This document shows positions 1 through 5,891 of a stretch of 7,849 bases of DNA, in pieces (positions within the stretch are counted from its first letter, which is position 1; each line of letters opens with the position of its first letter). A program made the position numbers and the translations under genes. The notes under the pieces were generated by a model that had not been told where the DNA came from, searched no databases, and was given only the letters and a program-made list of their open reading frames with translations. The stretch spans positions 1 to 7,849 of the forward strand of contig PUMG01000071.1 of assembly GCA_003551265.1 (NCBI GenBank), given 5' to 3'. The stretch comes from Halovenus sp. (GTDB lineage: Archaea > Halobacteriota > Halobacteria > Halobacteriales > Haloarculaceae).

Positions 1-1373
1 CAGCAGGAAACGACGGGGAGTGTGATGACTGTGTTGGGCACCCGGCGGCTCACCCGGAGGTGATTGCCGTCTCGGCAACCGACGAGAACGACGAGCTCGC
101 CGATTTCTCTTCAGAGGGACCCGAGGTCGAAATCGCCGCACCGGGGGACGACGTTCTGTCTTCGGTTCCGCGCGACGACTACGTCGAGTTCGAAGGTACA
201 TCCATGGCTAGTCCACACGTCGCAGGTGCGGCCGCACAGGTCATCGCCAACGGGACGACCGACCGGGAGGATGTCCGTGACAAACTGAAAGACGCCGCAG
301 AGGACATCGGACTCCCCAGCGAACAACAGGGAGCAGGTCGGCTCAACGTGTATGAGTCACTCGACCCAGAGCTGTACACAAAGTGGGAGTCGAGCGACCT
401 CGGCGGCCAGCCACAGTACAACACACCGGCAGTCGACAGCGAACACGTCTACGTCGGCGGGTTACAGAGCGAATTCTACGCGCTCGACCGGGAAGATGGC
501 GAAATCGAGTGGTCTCAACAGCGCGGTGACGGCCCTGGCCTGTCGGACTCTTCGGGACATCTGTGGACTGGCATGGACCAGGACAAACTCTTTTTCGGTA
601 GTGGACAGGGAAAACTGTACGCTGTCGACGCTGCCGACGGCAGCGAGCACTGGAGCGATGACGATATCCCAGACGTCGGGAGTGCGATCACCTCCTCACC
701 TACTTCTCTCGGTGACACGGTGTTCGTTGGAACAAATGACGGACGCGTCCTCGCGTTTGATGGAGAGACAGCAGACCAGCAGTGGGATGTCTCTGTCGGC
801 GGCCCAATCTACTCCGACCTGCTCGCTCACAGCGACCTCGTCTACGTCACGACGGCAGACGGCGACCTTGTCGTACTGAATGCTTCTAGCGGAGACGAGC
901 AGTGGCGAGCATCCGTTTCTGGATTCGGTTCGAGTTCGCCCGTTCTCGGCCACGGTGATGTCCACGTCGCAGCAGACGAGATACACACCTACAGAGCAAC
1001 GGACAACAAGGACCATCGGTGGACCACTTCTGGGTTTGGCGGAACGGCAGGGTCGAACCCAACGTACCATGGCGGCTATATCTACGCCGGGAGTAAAGAC
1101 GGCGACCTGTACTCGTTCAACGCTGCAGATGGGTCTGAACGCTGGACGTTCTCGACAGACGGTGCTATCGCGTCGACGCCGGCAGTCGCCAACTGGGCAG
1201 ATGGGGTATACATCGTTGTCTCCTCCACGAGTGGAACACTGTACCTGCTGGACGAGTCAGGCAATGAGTTCGATACAGCCTCGATACCGGACGAGACTCG
1301 CGCATCACCGGTTATCGACGACGGTGAGGTGTTCTTCCCGGGTCACAGTGGGGTCGTCTACGCATTCGAGTAA
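1..1373 (+). CDS. Secreted subtilisin-like serine protease (halolysin-type) fused to a PQQ-type beta-propeller; 5'-truncated by the window edge
   Basis: The reading frame is open from the window edge (first whole codon at 3) to TAA at 1371-1373, giving 456 visible residues. Residues 1-3 (AGN) match the oxyanion-hole Asn segment of S8 subtilases. Residues 65-75 read GTSMASPHVAG with the catalytic Ser at residue 67 (bases 201-203). The catalytic Asp and His, and presumably the propeptide and export signal, lie upstream of the window. Cys7 and Cys10 next to the oxyanion Asn resemble the Cys pair I recall in haloarchaeal halolysins. From about residue 126 to the end there are eight repeats of the form (Y/F)VG..DG.(L/V)YA(F/L)(D/N)...G...W, starting near residues 149, 197, 241, 281, 321, 361, 404 and 444. 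This is the pattern of PQQ/BamB-like propeller blades; the fifth (HVAADEIHTYRAT) is degenerate. The protein ends directly after the last blade with no C-terminal membrane anchor, so it is probably released outside the cell. An internal GTG at 60 is not the start because homology continues upstream of it. Family assignment is firm; the propeller's role (substrate or surface binding) is inference. Confidence 0.93.
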   Translation, partial: AGNDGECDDCVGHPAAHPEVIAVSATDENDELADFSSEGPEVEIAAPGDDVLSSVPRDDYVEFEGTSMASPHVAGAAAQVIANGTTDREDVRDKLKDAAEDIGLPSEQQGAGRLNVYESLDPELYTKWESSDLGGQPQYNTPAVDSEHVYVGGLQSEFYALDREDGEIEWSQQRGDGPGLSDSSGHLWTGMDQDKLFFGSGQGKLYAVDAADGSEHWSDDDIPDVGSAITSSPTSLGDTVFVGTNDGRVLAFDGETADQQWDVSVGGPIYSDLLAHSDLVYVTTADGDLVVLNASSGDEQWRASVSGFGSSSPVLGHGDVHVAADEIHTYRATDNKDHRWTTSGFGGTAGSNPTYHGGYIYAGSKDGDLYSFNAADGSERWTFSTDGAIASTPAVANWADGVYIVVSSTSGTLYLLDESGNEFDTASIPDETRASPVIDDGEVFFPGHSGVVYAFE

Positions 1374-1386
1374 ACGAGGTGCTGGC

Positions 1387-1413
1387 GGTTGTGTGCGCCT
1401 GGGACACACCACC
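1387..1413 (+). terminator. Possible terminator hairpin after the protease gene
   Basis: Bases 1387-1395 (ggttgtgtg) can pair with 1405-1413 (cacaccacc), eight of nine positions, around a 9-base loop. It begins 13 bases after the protease stop and lies just upstream of the next gene's promoter-like box. There is no long T-run after it, only ctagacttta, so a role in archaeal termination is a guess from position and structure. Confidence 0.3.
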
Positions 1414-1418
1414 CTAGA

Positions 1419-1425
1419 CTTTAGA
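1419..1425 (+). promoter_or_regulatory. TATA-like box for the zinc-ribbon gene
   Basis: The sequence ctttaga is centred about 27 bases upstream of the ATG at 1449. This is the spacing expected if transcription starts at or next to the start codon, as in leaderless haloarchaeal genes. No Shine-Dalgarno-like GGAGG lies 5-10 bases before the ATG, which agrees with a leaderless start. The box itself is only a moderate match. Confidence 0.45.
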
Positions 1426-1448
1426 CGTGGGGCGTGGTATCTTGCGGT

Positions 1449-1667
1449 ATGGGAATCGTCAACACCGTACGTGAAATTCTCGAGGCATCGACGCAGTCGT
1501 CGGATCGGGGAGGAGGGACGAACACACCGAAAGGTTCGTACTGGTGTCACGACTGCACCGAGCGTGTTCCGGCTGCAGATGCGGGTTCTGAGCCACCGAC
1601 GTGTCCGTCCTGTGGTGAAGAGATGGACTTCGAGCGGTCGGTCGGAACCACTGGCTGTGCCTGTTGA
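1449..1667 (+). CDS. Small CPxCG-type zinc-ribbon protein
   Basis: The product has 72 residues. Two paired-cysteine knuckles, Cys33-x2-Cys36 (YWCHDC) and Cys52-x2-Cys55 (TCPSCGEEM), are 15 residues apart and should hold one zinc ion. The second has the CPxCG form seen in many small haloarchaeal zinc-finger proteins. Two further cysteines close the protein (GCAC, residues 70 and 72) and could add to metal binding or be redox-active. The first ~30 residues form a short helix (GIVNTVREILEAS) followed by a Ser/Gly-rich linker. I chose ATG 1449 over an in-frame GTG at 1434 because a TATA-like box sits 27 bases before 1449 and only about 12 before 1434. The gene follows the protease on the same strand after 75 bases but appears to have its own promoter. 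The molecular role is unknown; small zinc ribbons of this kind may bind nucleic acid or protein partners. Existence as a gene is well supported by the motif and the haloarchaeal codon pattern. Confidence 0.82.
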   Translation: MGIVNTVREILEASTQSSDRGGGTNTPKGSYWCHDCTERVPAADAGSEPPTCPSCGEEMDFERSVGTTGCAC

Positions 1668-1670
1668 GTT

Positions 1671-1901
1671 TCAGCGTCCGTAGACGAACCGGGCCGCCGT
1701 GTCGTCGAGCCAGCGTTTGACCCGTCCTGCAGCTACTGCCGGTGCCGACGCGATTTTCAGTTCACGCTCGTCAACCTCGATGTACTGCCCCTCGTAGGGG
1801 TCGTACCGTCCACCTTCGTCGTCTTTCTCGCTCTCGATAGCGTCGACGACGGTCGTGAAACTGCACCGTCCACAGCTTTCCCGTCCTTCTGCGTCTCCCA
1901 T
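1671..1901 (-). CDS. Small acidic protein of unknown function with one CxxC motif
   Basis: The product has 76 residues beginning MGDAEGRESCGRCSF. It carries a single Cys-x2-Cys pair (SCGRC, residues 10-14), a strongly acidic centre (ESEKDDEGG, then EVDEREL) and a C-terminal part likely to be helical (AAGRVKRWLDDTAARFVYG). I do not recognise the family and assign no function. One CxxC alone cannot complete a zinc site, so dimerisation, an Fe-S or metal site shared with a partner, or redox use are all open. The ATG at 1901 is preferred over an in-frame GTG at 1907 because a TATA-like box lies about 26 bases upstream of 1901. A GGAGG on the minus strand (1919-1923) is 11 bases from the GTG, so that start is not excluded. 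The gene converges on the zinc-ribbon gene with only 3 bases between stop codons and diverges from carB. A real gene is likely from the acidic composition and tight packing, not from homology. Confidence 0.68.
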   Translation of the reverse strand: MGDAEGRESCGRCSFTTVVDAIESEKDDEGGRYDPYEGQYIEVDERELKIASAPAVAAGRVKRWLDDTAARFVYGR

Positions 1902-1924
1902 GGACACTAGTTGGCACGCCTCCG

Positions 1925-1930
1925 TATTAG
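1925..1930 (-). promoter_or_regulatory. TATA-like box for the small minus-strand gene
   Basis: Read on the minus strand the sequence is CTAATA, centred about 26 bases upstream of the ATG at 1901. That spacing suggests a leaderless transcript starting at the ATG. Its position argues against the alternative GTG at 1907, which would be only about 20 bases away. Confidence 0.4.
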
Positions 1931-1998
1931 GTGTTGGCTCCAGACTGACTCGGATTCGGAGGGTTCTTGACCAGCCCGACCAGACCGCGACGCCGACG

Positions 1999-2022
1999 GG
2001 AACGGTCTTCCGAGGCCGTTCC
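1999..2022. promoter_or_regulatory. Strong hairpin / palindrome in the divergent intergenic region upstream of carB
   Basis: Bases 1999-2005 (ggaacgg) and 2016-2022 (ccgttcc) are a perfect 7-base inverted repeat. The pairing continues inward through one G-T wobble and two further Watson-Crick pairs, giving a 10-pair stem closed by the 4-base loop tccg (2009-2012). It lies 44 bases upstream of the carB TATA-like box and about 70 bases upstream of the divergent one. If carB is leaderless it would not be in the carB mRNA. It could be a protein-binding palindrome, a structured end of an unannotated small RNA, or incidental. There is no T-run after it on either strand to suggest a terminator. Confidence 0.4.
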
Positions 2023-2065
2023 GATATTCGAAATCTAACTTCGAGTTTCGTACTGATTCGCCGGG

Positions 2066-2072
2066 TTTATTA
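2066..2072 (+). promoter_or_regulatory. TATA box of carB (leaderless promoter)
   Basis: The sequence tttatta is centred 28 bases upstream of the ATG at 2097 and is the most AT-rich heptamer close to the start. The spacing predicts transcription beginning at or within a few bases of the ATG. This decides against the in-frame GTG at 2079, which would lie inside the promoter region. No Shine-Dalgarno-like motif precedes the ATG. Confidence 0.6.
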
Positions 2073-2096
2073 CGATGTGTGGATTTTCACCGGGTA

Positions 2097-5000
2097 ATGA
2101 CAGAGGGAGACCGGACCATCTTGCTTATCGGAAGTGGTCCCATTCAGATCGGGCAGGCGGCAGAGTTCGACTACTCCGGCGCGCAGGCCTGTCGCGCGCT
2201 CCGGGAGGAAGGTGCGCGGGTCGTGCTGGTGAACTCGAACCCGGCGACGATCATGACTGACCCGGAGATGGCCGACGAGGTGTACATCGAACCGATCAAC
2301 GTCGAAGCCATCGCCGAAATCATACGCAAGGAGCGACCTGACGGCGTTATCGCTGGTCTCGGTGGCCAGACTGGACTGAACGTCACCGCAGAACTCGCTG
2401 AAGAGGGAGTTCTGGAGGAGTACGATGTCGAGGTGATGGGAACACCACTCGACACCATCTACGCGACAGAAGACCGCGACCAGTTCAGAAAGCGGATGCA
2501 GAAAATCGGCCAGCCAGTCCCGCGCTCGGAGACTATCGACCACATCGACGACCTGGAGGCGGCCGTCGACAGCGTCGGTGGACTGCCGGTCATCATGCGG
2601 ACGACGTACACCCTCGGAGGAGCAGGGTCGGGCGTCATCGGCGAGATGGACGAGTTGCGTGAGGCAGTTCGCAAGGGATTGAATCTCTCGCGGGACAACC
2701 GGGTGATGATAACGGAGTCTATCGACGGCTGGATCGAACTGGAGTACGAGGTGATGCGCGACGCCGACGACTCCTGTATCATCATCTGCAACATGGAGAA
2801 CATCGACCCGATGGGGATACACACCGGCGAGTCTGTCGTCGTCACGCCCTCGCAGGTAATCCCCGACAAGGGCCACCAGGAGATGCGCAACGCCGCGCTC
2901 GACGTCATTCGTGAACTCGGCATTCAGGGTGGCTGTAACATCCAGTTCGCCTGGCGCGACGACGGCTCACCAGGAGGAGAGTATCGCGTCGTCGAGGTGA
3001 ATCCTCGCGTCTCGCGCTCGTCCGCACTCGCCTCGAAGGCGACTGGATATCCCATCGCTCGTGTCACCGCCAAGGTTGCACTCGGCAAGCGACTCCACGA
3101 GATAGAAAACGAAATTACAGGGGAGACAACAGCCGCCTTCGAGCCAGCCATCGATTACGTGGTGACGAAAGTGCCACGCTGGCCCAAAGACAAGTTCCGT
3201 GAGGTCGAGTTCACGCTCGGTCCCGCGATGAAATCGACGGGCGAGGCGATGGCCATCGGGAGAACGTTCGAGGAATCACTGTTGAAAGCACTGCGTTCGT
3301 CGGAGTACGACCCGGCCGCAGACTGGGAGAGTGTCTCTGACGACGAACTCGAATCGGCGTACCTCGAAACGCCAACACCAGACCGTCCCTACGCCATGTT
3401 CGAGGCGTTCGAGCGGGGATACACTGTCGAAGAAGTCGTCTCACTCACCGATATCCACGAGTGGTACGTCGAGCGCTACAGACGAATCACCGAGGCTGCG
3501 AGCGCCGCTTCTGAGGGTGAGTTTCAACTGGCTGCGAGTGCTGGGTTTACCGACCAGGAGATTACGGCGCTCGCGGGTGGGGAGTTTCGGGACACGAACG
3601 CTTCGTGGCTCCCGAGTAGCCTTCGTGACGAGCGCGGAACAATCGATGGAGAGACCGTTCCCGACGGCGGTCTCCTCGCGACAGTCGACGAGGTAGACAC
3701 ACAGACGAGCGACCGGGAGTTCAAACTCGTCGACACCTGTGCCGGGGAGTTTGCCGCCACCACGCCGTATTACTACTCCGCACGCGACCCGGTGTCTGAA
3801 CTGTTCCGCGACGAACTCAAAGTCGACCGTGATGTCGAGAGCGTCGTTGTCGTCGGTGGTGGACCCATCCGTATCGGACAGGGTGTCGAGTTCGACTACT
3901 GCTCTGTGCACGCGATTCAGGCGCTCCGGGAGATGGGCATCGACGCCCACGTCGTTAACAACAACCCCGAGACGGTTTCGACCGATTACGACACCTCCGA
4001 CGGCCTGTTCTTCGAACCGCTCACGGCCGAAGAGGTCGCAGACGTCATCGAAGCGACCGAAGCCGACGGTGTGATGGTTCAGTTCGGTGGCCAGACAAGC
4101 GTCGACATCGGCGGACCGTTGGAGACGGAGCTGGAACGCCGCGGCGTCGACTGTGAGGTGCTGGGGACTTCGGTCGACGCAATGGACCTCGCAGAGGACC
4201 GCGACCGGTTCAACAAACTGATGGACGAACTCGGCATCGCACAGGCTGACGGTGCAACGGCCAGGAGCGAGGAAGAAGCGCTCGAACTTGCACACGAGAT
4301 AGGCTATCCGGTGCTGGTTCGCCCCTCCTACGTTCTCGGTGGGCGGGCGATGGAGGTTGTCTACAACGACGACGACCTCGAAACCTACATCGAGGAGGCT
4401 GTCAGAGTCTCCCCCGAGAAGCCGATTCTCATCGACGAGTTCCTCGCTGATGCGGTCGAACTCGACGTGGACGCGGTCTCCGACGGTGAGAGCGTCCTCA
4501 TCGGTGGGGTGATGGAACACGTCGAGACTGCGGGTATTCACTCTGGCGACTCCTCGTGTATGATTCCGCCGCGGTCGCTTGGTCGAGAGGTGAACCGTCG
4601 CGTCCGCGAGGTGGTCGAAGACATCGCAGAGGCGCTCGGAACGGTTGGCCTGTTGAATGTCCAGCTCGCGGTCAGAGACGGCGAGGTGTACGTACTCGAA
4701 GCGAATCCTCGTTCGTCACGGACGGTGCCGTTCGTCTCGAAGGCGACGGGCGTCCCGATTGCAAAGATCGCAGCGAAGGTCATGGCAGGAAAGAGCCTCG
4801 AAGAACTCGACTACGAGGAGCAAATTCCCGAACAGGTCAGCGTCAAAGACGTCGTTCTCCCGTTCGACCGCCTGCCCGGCAGCGACCCCAGACTCGGTCC
4901 GGAAATGAAATCGACGGGAGAGGTCATGAGTACCGCAGACAGCTTCGGCAAGGCCTACCAGAAAGCCCAGATGTGCATCGGCAAGCCCATTCCGCTCGAA

Positions 5001-5885
5001 GGGGTTGCTGTCGTCGACTTGCCTGTGGTTGGCTTCAGCGAGTTCTTCGACGTGAAAGAAATCGACGACTTCGAGGACCTCGAGACGCTCAAACGGGCGT
5101 TGCGCGACGGAGAAATCGACCTCGTACTCTCGCGTGAGCGGGAGATTCTCGAGATCTGTGTCGAAGAAACCATCACCTACTTCTCGACGATAGAGAGCGC
5201 TCAGGCAGCGCTCGAAGGCATCCGACACGCCGACGAACCAATCGACGTCGAGCCAATCGACAGGCGACCGAAGCTCCAGGAGTACTGGGGACAGCCGAAA
5301 GCCCGTGAGGACCTCCGGACACAGATAGAGTCGTTGCGCAGCGTTGCCGAGGCCGGCTACCTCGACGCCATCGGAGGCGAAGATAGCAAACTGGCGGCGT
5401 TCGTCGAGGCGCTCGACACCGTCCTCGAAACCATCGACAACTCCGTCCTGCTGATGGAGGCGAGCGCAGACGATATCGACCGCCTGCAGGGACTTCACGC
5501 GGCATTGACTGCACACGGATACGACGCACGAATCGCCGCTGACTTGCCCGATGTAGAGGGGCGACCAGTCGAGGAGAAGCGGGCTATTTACATGATGCTC
5601 TCGAAGTTCTCGATTCTGGTTGATTACGACTCCTCGCGCCGTCTCTCCGAGTACGAAACCGCGAAAGCACACAACAACGTCCTCGCGTATCTCGTTCCGG
5701 CCGGTGTCGAGAGACAGACAACACACATGATTGGAGGTCACGACGACGACGACCTCGACCACATCCGCAAGTTCGAGTTCGAAGACGACCCCGGAGAAGT
5801 CCTCTCTGAGGCAGTTAGCTGGGCGGAGTCAGTCATCGAACGCCGACAGGAGTCCACACGTGACCGGTTGCCCTGGGGTCGGTAG
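2097..5885 (+). CDS. carB: Carbamoyl-phosphate synthase large subunit with a long C-terminal extension
   Basis: The product (1262 residues) makes carbamoyl phosphate from bicarbonate, 2 ATP and ammonia delivered by the glutaminase subunit CarA, feeding arginine and pyrimidine synthesis in the cytoplasm. The first half has IGSGPIQIGQAAEFDYSG near the N-terminus, CNIQF (Asn281, Gln283) and EVNPRVSRSSALASKATG (Glu300, Asn302, Arg304). These match the carboxyphosphate-site residues of E. coli CarB (N283, Q285, E299, N301, R303). The second half begins near residue 583 with VVVVGGGPIRIGQGVEFDY, followed by NVQLAV (Asn854, Gln856) and EANPRSSRTVPFVSKATG (Glu868, Asn870), the carbamate-phosphorylating site. 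An MGS-like regulatory region starts near KPIPLEG (963) and is short and divergent. E. coli CarB has 1073 residues; the excess here is about 40 residues in the oligomerisation domain (about 494-539) and about 195 residues after residue 1066. No carA gene adjoins it. ATG 2097 is chosen because a TATA box sits 28 bases upstream; an in-frame GTG at 2079 would fall within the promoter. The stop (TAG) is 6 bases from that of the convergent permease. Confidence 0.97.
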   Translation: MTEGDRTILLIGSGPIQIGQAAEFDYSGAQACRALREEGARVVLVNSNPATIMTDPEMADEVYIEPINVEAIAEIIRKERPDGVIAGLGGQTGLNVTAELAEEGVLEEYDVEVMGTPLDTIYATEDRDQFRKRMQKIGQPVPRSETIDHIDDLEAAVDSVGGLPVIMRTTYTLGGAGSGVIGEMDELREAVRKGLNLSRDNRVMITESIDGWIELEYEVMRDADDSCIIICNMENIDPMGIHTGESVVVTPSQVIPDKGHQEMRNAALDVIRELGIQGGCNIQFAWRDDGSPGGEYRVVEVNPRVSRSSALASKATGYPIARVTAKVALGKRLHEIENEITGETTAAFEPAIDYVVTKVPRWPKDKFREVEFTLGPAMKSTGEAMAIGRTFEESLLKALRSSEYDPAADWESVSDDELESAYLETPTPDRPYAMFEAFERGYTVEEVVSLTDIHEWYVERYRRITEAASAASEGEFQLAASAGFTDQEITALAGGEFRDTNASWLPSSLRDERGTIDGETVPDGGLLATVDEVDTQTSDREFKLVDTCAGEFAATTPYYYSARDPVSELFRDELKVDRDVESVVVVGGGPIRIGQGVEFDYCSVHAIQALREMGIDAHVVNNNPETVSTDYDTSDGLFFEPLTAEEVADVIEATEADGVMVQFGGQTSVDIGGPLETELERRGVDCEVLGTSVDAMDLAEDRDRFNKLMDELGIAQADGATARSEEEALELAHEIGYPVLVRPSYVLGGRAMEVVYNDDDLETYIEEAVRVSPEKPILIDEFLADAVELDVDAVSDGESVLIGGVMEHVETAGIHSGDSSCMIPPRSLGREVNRRVREVVEDIAEALGTVGLLNVQLAVRDGEVYVLEANPRSSRTVPFVSKATGVPIAKIAAKVMAGKSLEELDYEEQIPEQVSVKDVVLPFDRLPGSDPRLGPEMKSTGEVMSTADSFGKAYQKAQMCIGKPIPLEGVAVVDLPVVGFSEFFDVKEIDDFEDLETLKRALRDGEIDLVLSREREILEICVEETITYFSTIESAQAALEGIRHADEPIDVEPIDRRPKLQEYWGQPKAREDLRTQIESLRSVAEAGYLDAIGGEDSKLAAFVEALDTVLETIDNSVLLMEASADDIDRLQGLHAALTAHGYDARIAADLPDVEGRPVEEKRAIYMMLSKFSILVDYDSSRRLSEYETAKAHNNVLAYLVPAGVERQTTHMIGGHDDDDLDHIRKFEFEDDPGEVLSEAVSWAESVIERRQESTRDRLPWGR
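5295..5882 (+). other. Extra C-terminal domain of CarB, family not assigned
   Basis: This segment encodes CarB residues 1067-1262, beyond the end of the MGS-like region at about residue 1065 (EYWGQ). The first part (to ~1120) is mostly helical with heptad-like hydrophobics (REDLRTQIESLRSVAEAGYL and LAAFVEALDTVLETI). The second part looks alpha/beta: a strand NSVLLMEAS, a helix DIDRLQGLHAALTAHGY, a strand FSILVDYD (1171-1178) followed by Ser-Ser and the helix RLSEYETAKAHNN, and a strand LAYLVPAG (1196-1203). It closes with long helices and the basic end RRQESTRDRLPWGR. The strand-Asp-x-Asp-Ser-Ser-helix-with-Glu layout resembles, by eye only, TIR/SLOG or nucleoside-deoxyribosyltransferase-like nucleotide-binding folds. 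Codon use and the open frame run on smoothly from carB with no stop or start signal, so it appears to be translated as part of CarB. The function is unknown. Confidence 0.7.
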
Positions 5886-5891
5886 TCCGTT

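Noticed and set aside
60..62. GTG at 60 as the protease start
   Set aside because: In-frame sequence upstream to the window edge continues subtilase homology (AGN oxyanion segment, Cys pair, HPAAHPEV), so the gene begins outside the window.
880..1683. A 267-codon plus-strand open frame overlapping the protease end and the zinc-ribbon gene
   Set aside because: It is an out-of-frame shadow: the product is Arg/Ser/Thr-rich, unlike the acidic haloarchaeal proteins here, has no recognisable motif, and overlaps two better-supported genes.
2079..2096. GTG at 2079 as the carB start
   Set aside because: It lies only about 10 bases downstream of the TATA-like box at 2066-2072, so it would not be in a transcript starting near 2097. 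The ATG at 2097 also gives an N-terminus (MTEGDRTILLIGSGP) in line with other CarB proteins.
3441..4541. A 366-codon minus-strand open frame opposite carB
   Set aside because: Long antisense frames are expected opposite GC-rich haloarchaeal genes. It has no domain pattern and lies under conserved CarB catalytic sequence.
4716..5762. A 348-codon minus-strand open frame opposite the 3' part of carB
   Set aside because: Same reason: it is a shadow frame complementary to CarB coding sequence, with no motif and no promoter-like start. I considered whether it might explain the CarB extension, but the plus-strand frame has the acidic composition and regular helix/strand pattern of a real protein.
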